Shown: positions 6,539-15,132 of the stretch, piece by piece
How positions within the stretch are numbered: position 1 is the stretch's first letter
How the letters are laid out: each line of letters opens with the position of its first letter
IMG/VR virus record: IMGVR_UViG_3300028840_001943
Coordinates: 1-31,463 of that record
DNA: 31,463 nucleotides
Strand: one strand, 5' to 3'
Origin: a virus
Program-made: the position numbers and the translations under genes
The notes under the pieces: generated by a model
Seen by the model: the letters and a program-made list of their open reading frames with translations, nothing else
Told to the model about the DNA's origin: nothing
Database searches by the model: none

Positions 6539-7756
6539 CTATACGTAGTCTACTAACAGACCGGCCCATGTGCCCAGTGGTTTGTAGGTTAGAATTAATC
6601 GTTTAAATTCGCCTTCACGCTCGGCGGGAACTTCTGCGCGTTGTATATCCGATGTTTCAATTAATATCTCGTCAAAATATGCTATTTTAGGAAGAGTAGA
6701 AGGAGCAGAATTATCCCTTATTGCTAGCCGAATTCCTGTTATTCCAAATGGTGGAGACGTAAATGCAGCCAGATAATTTGATTGACCAGCCGGAATAACA
6801 GCACCTGTTCCCCAAGCACCACTTAAAGCATCCTTGATTATAATACTAGCCTCTGTGTTAGGTGTAGCATTTGTCCATACTCTTACACTTATATCACATT
6901 CTTGGAGTATTGGATTTTGAAAAATTTGCTCAACATAACAATTCGAATATGTAGGAGGAACAAGCGTTCCTGATTCTACTTTTATCGATCTTAAACCGTT
7001 ATTTATATAAGTTGCATCGGTGTTTTTAGAAGCTTTCGCCTGGCCGTTTTCTTTCCATTTCGTAATCGTAGCATATTCCATATTCCAATCATTCAACCAG
7101 CCCCACTCCTGTCCAGTGATAAAAAATATATTCTGCCACGTATCGGACGAAACAGGGATCGAATACGTAACAGGTGTATACGCTACTTCCTCGAAATATC
7201 CGGCAACGGCCTCCGGTTCACCTGCGAATGTTTCTGCACCGTTTGCCTGAGATTCGTAATCCAAAGATGTTTGAACAATCGGGCCATTAACCAGCAGTTC
7301 ACCGCCGCCTAATCCAGCTATTGCGTTAGGCTCACCTGCGAAAGCATCCACCTCGCCAGCCTCGAGTAGAAATTCAGTGCTTAAATAGTCGTCAGGATCG
7401 ATCGGCGGGTGATTCCTGCGGACATACACATCAAAACCGGCGTTTCTCAAAATCGTTTGCAAATCCGTATCACTGGCCGTCCCTGGTTTCGCGTATTTTA
7501 CAGCGAACAATTTCTGACGCCGCGTGGTATCGTCAAGTCGATCGTCGGGTAACAACCCGTATTCTTTTTCAAGATCAGATAGGATTGGAGTTTTCCGAGG
7601 GTTCCGGATGTCACCCAGCGCAAAAAGGCGTTCGTAGATCTCGTTTGCATTCAGGCCCAACGCGGTCAAAAACTGATCGAAGCCAGCACGAGGAGCCGGT
7701 TTCCATAATTCCCCAGGAGGTAAAAGCGCCTCAAAAACTGCTTTCATGTCAAGCAT
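6539..7756 (-). CDS. Baseplate wedge / tail protein I (Mu gp48-like) with inserted domain
   Basis: Residues 1-215 match the Mu gp48/YmfQ-like (DUF2313) baseplate protein, with LLPPGELWK near the N-terminus and a wedge-type helical core. The C-terminus AEVPAEREGEFKRLILTYKPLGTW is the family's ending. Typical members are about 180-200 residues; this one is 405. The extra length is roughly residues 218-370, a beta-rich segment that looks like a carbohydrate-binding-type sandwich, preceded by two copies of an AFAGEPxAxAG motif (138-147 and 177-186). DNA for the insert (about 6650-7110) is visibly AT-richer than the surroundings, which suggests recent acquisition. It overlaps the gp47-like gene by eight bases. 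Confidence 0.8.
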   Translation of the reverse strand: MLDMKAVFEALLPPGELWKPAPRAGFDQFLTALGLNANEIYERLFALGDIRNPRKTPILSDLEKEYGLLPDDRLDDTTRRQKLFAVKYAKPGTASDTDLQTILRNAGFDVYVRRNHPPIDPDDYLSTEFLLEAGEVDAFAGEPNAIAGLGGGELLVNGPIVQTSLDYESQANGAETFAGEPEAVAGYFEEVAYTPVTYSIPVSSDTWQNIFFITGQEWGWLNDWNMEYATITKWKENGQAKASKNTDATYINNGLRSIKVESGTLVPPTYSNCYVEQIFQNPILQECDISVRVWTNATPNTEASIIIKDALSGAWGTGAVIPAGQSNYLAAFTSPPFGITGIRLAIRDNSAPSTLPKIAYFDEILIETSDIQRAEVPAEREGEFKRLILTYKPLGTWAGLLVDYV

Positions 7757-8954
7757 ATGCTATTCCCCCAGTTTCAAGCTTTGCCAGTTCGCCAGCGAAT
7801 AGTGTATACTGCGAAATGAACACGCCGACCTCTAAGCCAAACCCAACTCCATCGGCAGTGGCTCCATATGGCGACATTGCATCTTGAACAACCGTTGATA
7901 CACTGAGATCGGTTATTATGTCGTTTTTCTCAGATAGAGGATCCAGCCCCTCGATCCACATGAAAATTGCCCTGAAATACTCATCAAGTGACGTTTGAAT
8001 GTTTGTTTTTGCCGCGTCTTTCACTGTTGGATCCGCGCTGAAATTCCGGATCTCAACAAAAAACGGAACACGTGTAATCGACTCGACATACAAGCTGGAG
8101 TCAGTGGTTCCAAGCGCTGGGTTTGCTGTTCCATCCGTTTGGTTGTAATTGATATTGTCCCGTGCGGAATCAAGAACGGCCTGGCCAATGGTTCCAGTTG
8201 CCTCACCGTCGGGATTAATACTCGAATCCACCTCGATATACACAGTCCTGTCGCCCGGGATAGACGTTCCAGACGGCCGGCCAGAATACGGGAACGCACG
8301 AAAAACACCATCTCCTAACTCTGCCCATGTTCGATAATCAACCGCGTTGGATCCGCCTCCTACTGTTCTGGCTTCGTTTAACAGCCGACGCCGCCAGGCT
8401 TCGATCCCTTCCTGGTCTGTACCAAACGTATTCGGATCGCCCTGGACGGTTGCGGAATTCGTGGCTCCAGCGATCGGTGAATCCATGGTCATGGTGTCGC
8501 CGTCGTTGAGATTCCCTGCGGTTCCGACATCTTTGGCGGTGACTGTCATCAACGCACCGTCTCCAAGTGTCGGATCTGTGGCTGCTACCGTTGTCGAGTC
8601 GTTTGTATACCGGACGTTGTTCGAATCACCGACAAATTCTTTTCCGGCTGGAATCGATGTTCCAACAGTCGCCGGGAGAAATATAGTGTGATTCGTAGCC
8701 GTACCGGCTTTCCTTGGAACGTTATACTCGTTTCCAAAAACCGTCAACCCGGATTCACTGGCCGTTATTATCAGATTTTCCCTGGCCCGGTCTACCGCCA
8801 GACGAGAGAGCTCTGTTTGCGCTTGTGCCTCGTTGGCAGACTGGACACGTAAAAACGCCTTATCTACCAACGGAGATGTTTGATTCAACTCGGATTCGTA
8901 GTTTGACAGGTTCCGTTCGTAGTTTTCTTGTGTTGTCGGAATTCTGTAAGCCAT
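7749..8954 (-). CDS. Baseplate J-like protein (Mu gp47-like)
   Basis: A 401-residue baseplate wedge component of the gpJ/gp47 family. The N-terminal helical part (RIPTTQENYERNLSNYES) is followed by the conserved central signature. This includes the LxxxAxxxGL region, GTATNHTIFLPATVGTSIPAG, the ALMTVTAKDVGTAGN strand, and DQEGIEAWRRRLLNEARTVGGGSNAVDYRTW. The last segment is typical of the family. It builds the wedge ring around the hub with the gp46- and gp48-like neighbours. Length and order are as in Mu-type tails. The start has AAGGTG as ribosome binding site and is separated from the upstream gene by one base. Confidence 0.9.
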   Translation of the reverse strand: MAYRIPTTQENYERNLSNYESELNQTSPLVDKAFLRVQSANEAQAQTELSRLAVDRARENLIITASESGLTVFGNEYNVPRKAGTATNHTIFLPATVGTSIPAGKEFVGDSNNVRYTNDSTTVAATDPTLGDGALMTVTAKDVGTAGNLNDGDTMTMDSPIAGATNSATVQGDPNTFGTDQEGIEAWRRRLLNEARTVGGGSNAVDYRTWAELGDGVFRAFPYSGRPSGTSIPGDRTVYIEVDSSINPDGEATGTIGQAVLDSARDNINYNQTDGTANPALGTTDSSLYVESITRVPFFVEIRNFSADPTVKDAAKTNIQTSLDEYFRAIFMWIEGLDPLSEKNDIITDLSVSTVVQDAMSPYGATADGVGFGLEVGVFISQYTLFAGELAKLETGGIAYA

Positions 8955-8955
8955 T

Positions 8956-9405
8956 CTACACCTTTAAATTAGCAGGATCGATTTTTTGAATGATCCAGTT
9001 TTGTGCGTTTTTCAATGCCAGGAATGCCTCGAGATCTTTACCAGGGTATTCCACAAGAACTACAGCCTGGATTCGATTCGTGCTCGGATTAGACACCGCC
9101 GCTGTAACCCTGGACGCTAGGCCAGAATCAACCATCCATTTCAGCGCGAGCTCTGCCGCGTCTCTGATTTCGTTCAGTGCTGACACTGTGATCGGCTGAT
9201 TCAACGCGTTTTCAAAATTGCTTCCTACTTGCTGATTCGGACCCTCGATCAGAAAATTTCCGCTCCAGCCAGGACGCGTAAACAGCGAAATAAAGATCGC
9301 GTTTTCAATCCCGCCATCCATGATCGGTTGGCCACCTACGAACGTTAACGCCGATCCATCCTCATTGAGAGTCATTTTCGGATCGCCCTGGAAACGGTCG
9401 GTCAT
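8956..9405 (-). CDS. Baseplate wedge protein (Mu gp46-like, gp25/gpW role)
   Basis: A 149-residue member of the phage GP46 family, the Mu counterpart of T4 gp25/P2 gpW. Typical features are the early DRFQGDPKM, the GGIENAIFISLFTRPGW segment, and the later ALNEIRDAAELALKWMVDSGLA helix. It should form the wedge contact between the hub/spike and the gp47-like protein. The start overlaps the spike gene stop by four bases. Its position between spike and J-like genes is the conserved Mu order, which strengthens the assignment. Confidence 0.85.
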   Translation of the reverse strand: MTDRFQGDPKMTLNEDGSALTFVGGQPIMDGGIENAIFISLFTRPGWSGNFLIEGPNQQVGSNFENALNQPITVSALNEIRDAAELALKWMVDSGLASRVTAAVSNPSTNRIQAVVLVEYPGKDLEAFLALKNAQNWIIQKIDPANLKV

Positions 9406-9992
9406 GGAACTTTTACCTCGTTAATTTTTGATGGGTCAATATCGGCCGTGGAAGGGGAACCGTCAGAAACGGTAAATGCAACAGGCGCTGGTGGAGTTCC
9501 TAGCAATGTCGGGCCGCCTGGAACATATGCGTTGAAAAACGATCTCAATACTGCATTTATTCCATTTACAATTTCAACCAAGTCGTCATGTTCTGACTGT
9601 AACTGATCAAACGCCTCTTTCAATTCTGAAAACCGAACCGCGTTGTCTGAATCGCCGTTCAGTTCAACGTTCCCCTGGTTGTCACATTTTACCCTGGCGG
9701 ATTTACTGGAGCCATCCTCGACGGTTGAATACATTTCGATCTCGCCGCGGGCCGCCTCCGGTTCAATCCCGTCGTCGAATCCTACAACTGTTTTATAAGA
9801 TTCGCCAACACCGTCCACCAGTGCTGTGGCGTCATTAGAAGGGTTGTAATCAATACCACCATGAAAAAAATTTTCCACAGTTTGAAGATCGTCCGCGTCA
9901 GTGACTTCGACCGTGACCAGCAAGACATCATTATCCCCCTCGGTGTTCACTGCTTTTTCGGTCCCAACGATTTTTCCCATAAAAACAGGCAT
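9402..9992 (-). CDS. Baseplate spike protein (Mu gp45 / P2 gpV-like)
   Basis: A 196-residue central spike protein. The first 130 residues look like an OB-fold domain as in Mu gp45 (MPVFMGKIVGTE, with later strands GEIEMYSTVEDG and ARVKCDNQGNVELNGD). A helix (VRFSELKEAFDQLQSEHDDLVEIVNGIN) and a Pro-rich tail follow. It would trimerise at the centre of the baseplate and puncture the host envelope. The frame opens at a GTG at 10007. The ATG at 9992 is chosen because GGAGGG lies seven bases before it and it shares a base with the hub gene's stop (TGATG). Confidence 0.75.
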   Translation of the reverse strand: MPVFMGKIVGTEKAVNTEGDNDVLLVTVEVTDADDLQTVENFFHGGIDYNPSNDATALVDGVGESYKTVVGFDDGIEPEAARGEIEMYSTVEDGSSKSARVKCDNQGNVELNGDSDNAVRFSELKEAFDQLQSEHDDLVEIVNGINAVLRSFFNAYVPGGPTLLGTPPAPVAFTVSDGSPSTADIDPSKINEVKVP

Positions 9993-11257
9993 CAACCCTC
10001 CAGCCACGGTTCAACCAGTGGTTCCCCAGTATATACCTGTGGTGGCACAATTTGCAACGTTGAGGCTGTGCCTTTATCGTCAAGCGAAAATTCGACCGAT
10101 TTTATCAAAAAATCGAACCCGTTCGGAATGAAATTCGTTTCAGAAATAACCGTGACAATCGTGTTCTCTCGCCACAGTTCGCCGTTCGGTGCGTACCAAC
10201 CTTTGACGTCAAGCGGGATTTCCAACGCCTCCGCAACCTGCTTTGACCGCCGCCAATCGGCAGCCGTCTGGATATTGCCAGCCGTCGATTCGTTGGCTGT
10301 GAACGTCAGAAACCTTGATCGTGGTACCGCGTCGTCTTTTGCCACTGCTGTTTTTTTCTTTTTCTTGCGTGTTTGGGCGATAGCCTTGTAAACATTGAAC
10401 CTTTTACGACCGTCGAACATCGAAGACATTCCGAGAAATGGCGGAACTCCCTCCTGGAGAGTTCCAACCGATTTCTGTCCGGTTTCGGTTCGATAGAAAA
10501 TCACCTGGCCCTTTGGAGTACTAGACATCAAGATCCCGCGCTGGGAAGACAACCTCAACAGATGCGCTGAAATTCCATCCTGTGGATTCGCCGTTACGCG
10601 TTCAAATTGTTCATCCTCGCCAGCCTCATACAAAACCTGTATACCAAGAGGTTCAACTAGTTCCATGGCCCGTTGTTGGAGAGATACTTTTTTCTGCTCG
10701 TATGGTGGTTTTACAGTAGAATCGATTACGTCAGCAGTGTAACTCCATCCGACCAAATCCAAAACCCTGGAGTCAGCAGTGATCGACGGTGAAACCGTGT
10801 ACAGATATCCAGATACCATCAAAACACCACCTAGATACACATTCGCGACAGGGTACCGATACGGCCTCAAGTATTGCTGTAACCTGGAGTCACCGGAACC
10901 AAATGACATCGTGGCGCTCCAACCGTCAGCAACTGTATCCATCGTTCGAGTCAGCCGTCCGGCAGTGATCGGAACTTCGATCCCTTCAATTTCAAGCGTA
11001 AACTCGTCTTTACCCTTGCCGGATAGTGCGACGTCTCGAAGATCCTGTTTTAGCGTTTTTTCGAGCGGATCGCCTGGTATTGTGATGACTTCCCCGGGGA
11101 ATATCAGATTCGGATCTCCGGAGCGCAACCGTGTTTGATTCGCTCTCCAGATCAATTTCCATTTCGATCCGTCCCCATATGCAGATTTTGCGATCAGGGT
11201 TAAATTGTCACCCTCGACAACTGTATATTGTTCACCCTGTACCGCACGCCTACTCAT
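9992..11257 (-). CDS. Baseplate hub protein (Mu gp44 / P2 gpD-like) with N-terminal LysM
   Basis: A 421-residue protein in two parts. Residues about 10-62 form a LysM domain (YTVVEGDNLTLIAKSAYGD, with NLIFPGEVITIP closing it), a fold that contacts peptidoglycan or acts as a tail-assembly module. Residues 75-410 match the late control D/gp44 hub family, with ITAGRLTRTMDTVADGWSA and SQRGILMSSTPKGQVIFYR. A lysine-rich patch (TRKKKKKT, about 297-304) lies in the middle. In many myoviruses the LysM unit is a separate protein (P2 gpX-like); here it is fused to the hub. The gene lies between the gp43-like and spike genes, the Mu order. Confidence 0.82.
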   Translation of the reverse strand: MSRRAVQGEQYTVVEGDNLTLIAKSAYGDGSKWKLIWRANQTRLRSGDPNLIFPGEVITIPGDPLEKTLKQDLRDVALSGKGKDEFTLEIEGIEVPITAGRLTRTMDTVADGWSATMSFGSGDSRLQQYLRPYRYPVANVYLGGVLMVSGYLYTVSPSITADSRVLDLVGWSYTADVIDSTVKPPYEQKKVSLQQRAMELVEPLGIQVLYEAGEDEQFERVTANPQDGISAHLLRLSSQRGILMSSTPKGQVIFYRTETGQKSVGTLQEGVPPFLGMSSMFDGRKRFNVYKAIAQTRKKKKKTAVAKDDAVPRSRFLTFTANESTAGNIQTAADWRRSKQVAEALEIPLDVKGWYAPNGELWRENTIVTVISETNFIPNGFDFLIKSVEFSLDDKGTASTLQIVPPQVYTGEPLVEPWLEG

Positions 11258-12560
11258 AGATCACAACCTCAGTTCCGGCAGGCAGCCAAAGGATATCATT
11301 CCCGTGCAAGTCGTTGGATTCTATGAACAGATCGAAATTCGAATCATTCTCTCCGAATCCACCATATTCATTCGCGGCGATCTGGATCGGTGCGTCCGGT
11401 TCCTCTAGGACGAAACGCCGTTCAACCTTGAGATCGTATGCGGAAATAAACAGATACCGGATCGCCTGTGAGATTATGATCGACGATTCCGAGATCGACT
11501 CGGTAAGCGCCCAATATTGGTTATCGATATCCTGTGTTGAGAAAATTTCCTGAACCACTTCAAGAGCCGCCAAAGATTTGTCAAACACAGCAGACAGAGC
11601 CAACGCCGCGTTCACAGATTGTGTTCTGGTCTGGAGCGTTCCAGTGGTAACCGTCTGTGCCAGCGCAACTAGCAGCCCGGCCAGGGACAGCTCAAGACTT
11701 AATGCCTTGTTTTTGGAAACCTGTGTCGATGTCAACGGGAGCTCTGCGATGTATCCGTCTGCCAACGTGTCGTAATAATCGAGGCGTGCAATCACATCGT
11801 TTGTACCCAGGAGTGGAAGTTGAATCAATTGTTGAACCTGCCCGGCAAGCGCCTCCGCCTGGAGAACGGTTGCGTTTAAGGTATCCTGTATTCCGTTCTG
11901 AACTGCCAACACCGCGTTATTCAACGCGTCGGTTGAAGAAAACAGCGGATCCAATACGAACGCCGTGAGATTCGAAATACCCGTGACAGTCGTGTTTATC
12001 GTATCGCGCAGTTTCTCCGTGGATTCATTCAGTTGATTCGCGAACTGTTGCGCGGCCGATACGTTCAGGGTATTGCTCTGACCGTCGATGATTCCGGCCA
12101 GTTCCCGGGCCGTCAAAAGCGTGTTTTCGTCGATCGGCTCGATCCATTCGGTATTGATTTCAGTGATACCGCCGTTTTCGATCGGATCGTTGTTTTTCGT
12201 CACAGAGATCAACTGGAGCTCTAATTCGCCCTCCATTGGATGCAATAGAGTCCATAGCCCGTTTTGACCACAGGAGCGGTAAAAATTCCGCGCAAGAATA
12301 TCGTTGTCAGCACCATCGAAATAGAACGTAATCGAAAACCGATCGCTGTTTATATCAAGATCCTGAACTATGTTTCCTTTGATTTTTGGGTGGAAAAAAA
12401 TTCCAAGCTTTTTGTCTTTAGTCTGGGAATCGCCGCGCCATTTGGCTGTATATTCGTCTCCGTCCGGACTGGTCATAACCAAAGACGTTCCGAGGCGTTC
12501 CTCCCAATTTTTCGGGCCACCCCGGATGATCTCTTTGATTTTCTCGAATGATAGAGCCAT
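11250..12560 (-). CDS. DNA circularisation/tail protein (Mu gp43, N-like)
   Basis: A 436-residue protein. The N-terminal 90 residues fit the DNA_circ_N family: ERLGTSLVMTSPDGDEYTAKW, followed by GIFFHPKIKGNIVQDLDI and the FYFDGADNDILARNFYR segment. The middle is long, Ala/Leu/Gln-rich and helical. Members in Mu-like phages are tail/baseplate proteins needed for assembly, and some are injected with DNA. Its place between the tape measure and the hub is the conserved Mu position. The ATG shares one base with the tape measure stop (TAATG). The overlap with the hub is eight bases. Confidence 0.82.
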   Translation of the reverse strand: MALSFEKIKEIIRGGPKNWEERLGTSLVMTSPDGDEYTAKWRGDSQTKDKKLGIFFHPKIKGNIVQDLDINSDRFSITFYFDGADNDILARNFYRSCGQNGLWTLLHPMEGELELQLISVTKNNDPIENGGITEINTEWIEPIDENTLLTARELAGIIDGQSNTLNVSAAQQFANQLNESTEKLRDTINTTVTGISNLTAFVLDPLFSSTDALNNAVLAVQNGIQDTLNATVLQAEALAGQVQQLIQLPLLGTNDVIARLDYYDTLADGYIAELPLTSTQVSKNKALSLELSLAGLLVALAQTVTTGTLQTRTQSVNAALALSAVFDKSLAALEVVQEIFSTQDIDNQYWALTESISESSIIISQAIRYLFISAYDLKVERRFVLEEPDAPIQIAANEYGGFGENDSNFDLFIESNDLHGNDILWLPAGTEVVIYE

Positions 12561-14500
12561 TAGTTTTGTCCCGCCAAATCCATGATAATCGGAGGGGCCC
12601 CGCGAGTTTCGGATTCCACCTTGGCCCCGGCCGGCGCGTTCTCAAACATCATTTTCCCCATGAAATCGATCTGTGATTTACTTGCCACCTGTTTTTCATT
12701 GGGGGCCCGACGGGTTTTTGCATCGGCCGCCTGTTTGTCGTCGCCTCCTAATCCCAATTTTTCGGCCGCAAATGCAAGCCCCTTTTTCATCCATTCGAAT
12801 CCAGGTTTTAGAAAATTGAAAAAGTCTGTGAACCACGATTTGACCGTATCCCAATTTCTTATGATCATCATAGGAATTTCCAGAAGCGGGTTGAACAGTC
12901 TTATGATTCCCCTGAAAAATGGGTTGTCAAGTAGCTTTTTAAATCCATCCCAAAGGTTTTGGAATATGATTTTTATCTCATGCCACATGCCTTTTGCGAC
13001 TTCGGTGACTGTATCCCAATTCTGAACAAGCAACGTAATCAGGGTGATCAGTAATCCAATCGCTACGGCAATCGCCCCTATCGGATTCGCGGCCATGATT
13101 ACATTTAGCGATCCCATTGCAGCCCCAGCCGCCCAGAGCATCTGAACAAATTTAAAAATCATGATCGCCTTGACAATCGCGTGATATGCCGTGAGACCTC
13201 CAACTACGCCTAAAATTATCGGAGCCAAGTCGATCGCCAGCTGTTTTGTGTTTTTCAGAAACAGGATGAACTTATGAATTCCCTGTAATACCGCCTTAAC
13301 ATCGAAATTCCGGATCGCGGCCGTGGCCGACTCGATCGCCCCTGGGATCTTGTCCTCGAACGCGTCGATGAACTTGAAACCGACTTCGATCGCGGCGGAT
13401 TGCAGCGCCTTGAGGCGATTGCCGAGCCCTTTGTTCATGTCGGCGGCTACTTCTTTCGCAGTTTTTCCGACACGGATCTGTTCTTCGCGGTAATCTTTTA
13501 GAGAATCTTTGCCCCTATCAAGCAATGCCTTGACTCCAGATATTGCCCGTTTCCCAAAAATAGTTTTGATAGCCGCGACTCTCTGGATTTCCCCCATGTC
13601 TTTGGTTGCTTCGTTGAAATCTCCAAGGATATCAAAAATATCGTTGAAATTTCCTGTCCCGTCGTCTACCTCTATTCCTAGTTCTTTGATCAATTTGCTA
13701 GCCTCGCCGGCTGGCTTGGCTAGATTGGTAAACATTGTCCTCATGGTTGTTCCAGCCATCGAGCTTTTGATCATTTTGTCGCCCATGGCACCGGCAAGAG
13801 CAGCAACGGTTTCCAAGTCCTGGCCGGCGGCAGCCGCCGCAGGGCCTCCGAATTTAACAGTCTCGAACAACATTTCCATATCTGTGTTGGCTGAATTCAC
13901 AGTTCTGGAAAGAACATTGTTGACACGTGTCATGTTCTCAGTAAGTTTATTCCCATCTTCAACTTTGAGATTAAATGCGCTCAATACGTCGGACGCTATA
14001 TCTGTACTTCGAGCTAGATCCATGTTTCCGGCCGCCGCCAATTCCGCCGCCGGCCCTATAGCCGCTATTGCCTGTTCTGCGGTAAACCCGGCCATTGCCA
14101 GGAAATCCAATCCACCGGCGGCCTCGGCAGCCGTGAATTTCGTGGCCGCTCCTACTTCGCGAGCTGCCTTTTTCAACCTTGCGAATTCTGCCGTGCCTCG
14201 TTTTATACCCTCCGGGAATTTCGCAGCCGCGTTTGTTGCGGCCTGGTCAAACTCTATGAATTCACTGGTAACCGCAGCAGCCCCCATTTGTAACCGCATC
14301 ATTCCCGAGGAAATGACATTGGCACCCAAAATCCCACCTAGAATAGTGCGGAATTTAATCGCTGACTTGCTGGCTTTTTTGAAAGACTTGTCTGTGACAT
14401 TGCCGAATTTCCTCGACTTGGAGGCCATTTTATCAAGGGGTTTGGATACCTGATCCAGCCCCTTGAATTTCGTCAGAACGGCAAAATTCGAAATGGCCAT
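12560..14500 (-). CDS. Tail tape measure protein (TP901 family)
   Basis: A 646-residue tape measure protein that sets tail length. The N-terminal basic region (MASKSRKFGNVTDKSFKKASK) is followed by the TP901 core at about 110-320, with ATKFTAAEAAGGLDFLAMAG and MLFETVKFGGPAAAAAGQ as typical motifs. Several hydrophobic segments occur between 415 and 490 (APIILGVVGGLTAYHAIV, IGAIAVAIGLLITLITLL), as expected for a protein that enters the host membrane. It is short compared with many tape measures, pointing to a fairly short contractile tail. It follows the frameshifted chaperone pair directly and shares a base with its stop. Confidence 0.92.
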   Translation of the reverse strand: MAISNFAVLTKFKGLDQVSKPLDKMASKSRKFGNVTDKSFKKASKSAIKFRTILGGILGANVISSGMMRLQMGAAAVTSEFIEFDQAATNAAAKFPEGIKRGTAEFARLKKAAREVGAATKFTAAEAAGGLDFLAMAGFTAEQAIAAIGPAAELAAAGNMDLARSTDIASDVLSAFNLKVEDGNKLTENMTRVNNVLSRTVNSANTDMEMLFETVKFGGPAAAAAGQDLETVAALAGAMGDKMIKSSMAGTTMRTMFTNLAKPAGEASKLIKELGIEVDDGTGNFNDIFDILGDFNEATKDMGEIQRVAAIKTIFGKRAISGVKALLDRGKDSLKDYREEQIRVGKTAKEVAADMNKGLGNRLKALQSAAIEVGFKFIDAFEDKIPGAIESATAAIRNFDVKAVLQGIHKFILFLKNTKQLAIDLAPIILGVVGGLTAYHAIVKAIMIFKFVQMLWAAGAAMGSLNVIMAANPIGAIAVAIGLLITLITLLVQNWDTVTEVAKGMWHEIKIIFQNLWDGFKKLLDNPFFRGIIRLFNPLLEIPMMIIRNWDTVKSWFTDFFNFLKPGFEWMKKGLAFAAEKLGLGGDDKQAADAKTRRAPNEKQVASKSQIDFMGKMMFENAPAGAKVESETRGAPPIIMDLAGQN

Positions 14501-14673
14501 TATTTACCGTCCTTTATCCTGCGTGCTTCTCTTTCGTATTGATCCTGAAAAACATCATGCCAACCGCTCCAGTATTTCAGTTCGTGGTATGACATGTTTT
14601 TTATCTCCGTGGTTGAGACCTTTTCAAAAAACGCGTTTCCAACGAACTGATCGAGCCGCTGGATCACACCGCC
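14500..14673 (-). CDS. Frameshift extension of the tail assembly chaperone (GT/E'-like)
   Basis: This frame continues the chaperone after a -1 slip at 14673-14679. It reads GGVIQRLDQFVG and ends at RRIKDGK, adding 57 residues for a fusion of about 202. The open frame extends back to 14754, but there it only shadows the chaperone gene and offers no convincing start. Its position, between tube and tape measure and reached by -1 slippage, is that of the lambda GT and P2 E' extensions, which recruit the tape measure during tail assembly. The family relation rests on position and architecture, because these proteins diverge strongly. Confidence 0.75.
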   Translation of the reverse strand, partial: GGVIQRLDQFVGNAFFEKVSTTEIKNMSYHELKYWSGWHDVFQDQYEREARRIKDGK

Positions 14674-15107
14674 AAAAAAAGTCCACCGATAGTTTCCATG
14701 GTTGAAAGATCGACACCGGAAAACAGCAACATTGTGGAGTCTGATTCGCCGCACAATCCACCCATGAGGGAATAGACTTTTCCGTAATTGTCATTTTCAT
14801 CACGATCTTTCATGCGCACACGGGCCAGGCCGGTCAGTTCTTTGTACGTAACAGTGGTCAAATTCTTCACAGGCTTTTTCAGCGTTTGGTGAATCAACAA
14901 CGAATCGTTTTCAATCTTGATTTCAACCCTAGCTTTCATCACGTATCGTTTCAACTTGTTCAACATCTGCGCAACGGCTTTTTTTGCATCCTCATTTTCA
15001 ATGTCATCCGGTTCGATTTCGTAATACGATGAAAACAGATCCACCTGCTTTTGTGCGTTTTCTTCTGAGATTCCCTGTGTAAGATCAATTACTTGTGTGT
15101 CTTCCAT
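14664..15107 (-). CDS. Tail assembly chaperone (G/E/Mu gp41-like)
   Basis: A 147-residue acidic, helical protein beginning MEDTQVIDLTQGISEENAQK. It sits between the tail tube and the tape measure, where tailed phages encode the assembly chaperone that coats the tape measure. The reading frame ends just past a run of seven T residues (minus strand) that allows a -1 shift into the downstream frame. Most translation should yield the short form. The ATG lies just after the repeated Shine-Dalgarno hairpin at 15110-15132, so its translation may be controlled together with the gene starting at 5700. Confidence 0.78.
   Translation of the reverse strand: MEDTQVIDLTQGISEENAQKQVDLFSSYYEIEPDDIENEDAKKAVAQMLNKLKRYVMKARVEIKIENDSLLIHQTLKKPVKNLTTVTYKELTGLARVRMKDRDENDNYGKVYSLMGGLCGESDSTMLLFSGVDLSTMETIGGLFLAV
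14673..14681 (-). other. -1 programmed ribosomal frameshift site
   Basis: On the minus strand the zero frame reads GGA CTT TTT TTG GCG GTG TGA. T TTT TTG is a standard X XXY YYZ slippery heptamer. Slipping back one base puts the ribosome in the downstream frame at GGC GGT GTG ATC, just before the zero-frame stop at 14664-14666. Location between tube and tape measure matches the conserved tail-chaperone frameshift of many phages. Confidence 0.8.
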
Positions 15108-15109
15108 TG

Positions 15110-15132
15110 TTTCCTCTCCCGTGGAAATTAGT
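15110..15132 (-). promoter_or_regulatory. Shine-Dalgarno hairpin, copy 2
   Basis: Identical over 23 bases to 5702-5724. It occupies the spacer between the tail tube stop (15128-15130) and the chaperone start at 15107. Arms TTTCC and GGAAA flank the loop ACGGGAGA, so pairing would partly mask the ribosome binding site. See copy 1. Confidence 0.6.

Noticed and set aside
7201-7350. AFAGEPxAxAG protein repeats as a DNA repeat or mobile element
   Set aside because: The copies are similar only at protein level and the DNA is not a near-exact repeat; better read as a structural motif in the gp48-like protein.
9993-10007. GTG start for the spike protein at 10007
   Set aside because: The codons upstream of 9992 themselves hold the GGAGGG ribosome binding site for the ATG at 9992.
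13509-14453. Long plus-strand open frame (314 codons) opposite the tape measure gene
   Set aside because: Antisense shadow of a clear tape measure protein; composition is a mirror of Ala/Lys-rich coding, with no domain or ribosome binding site.
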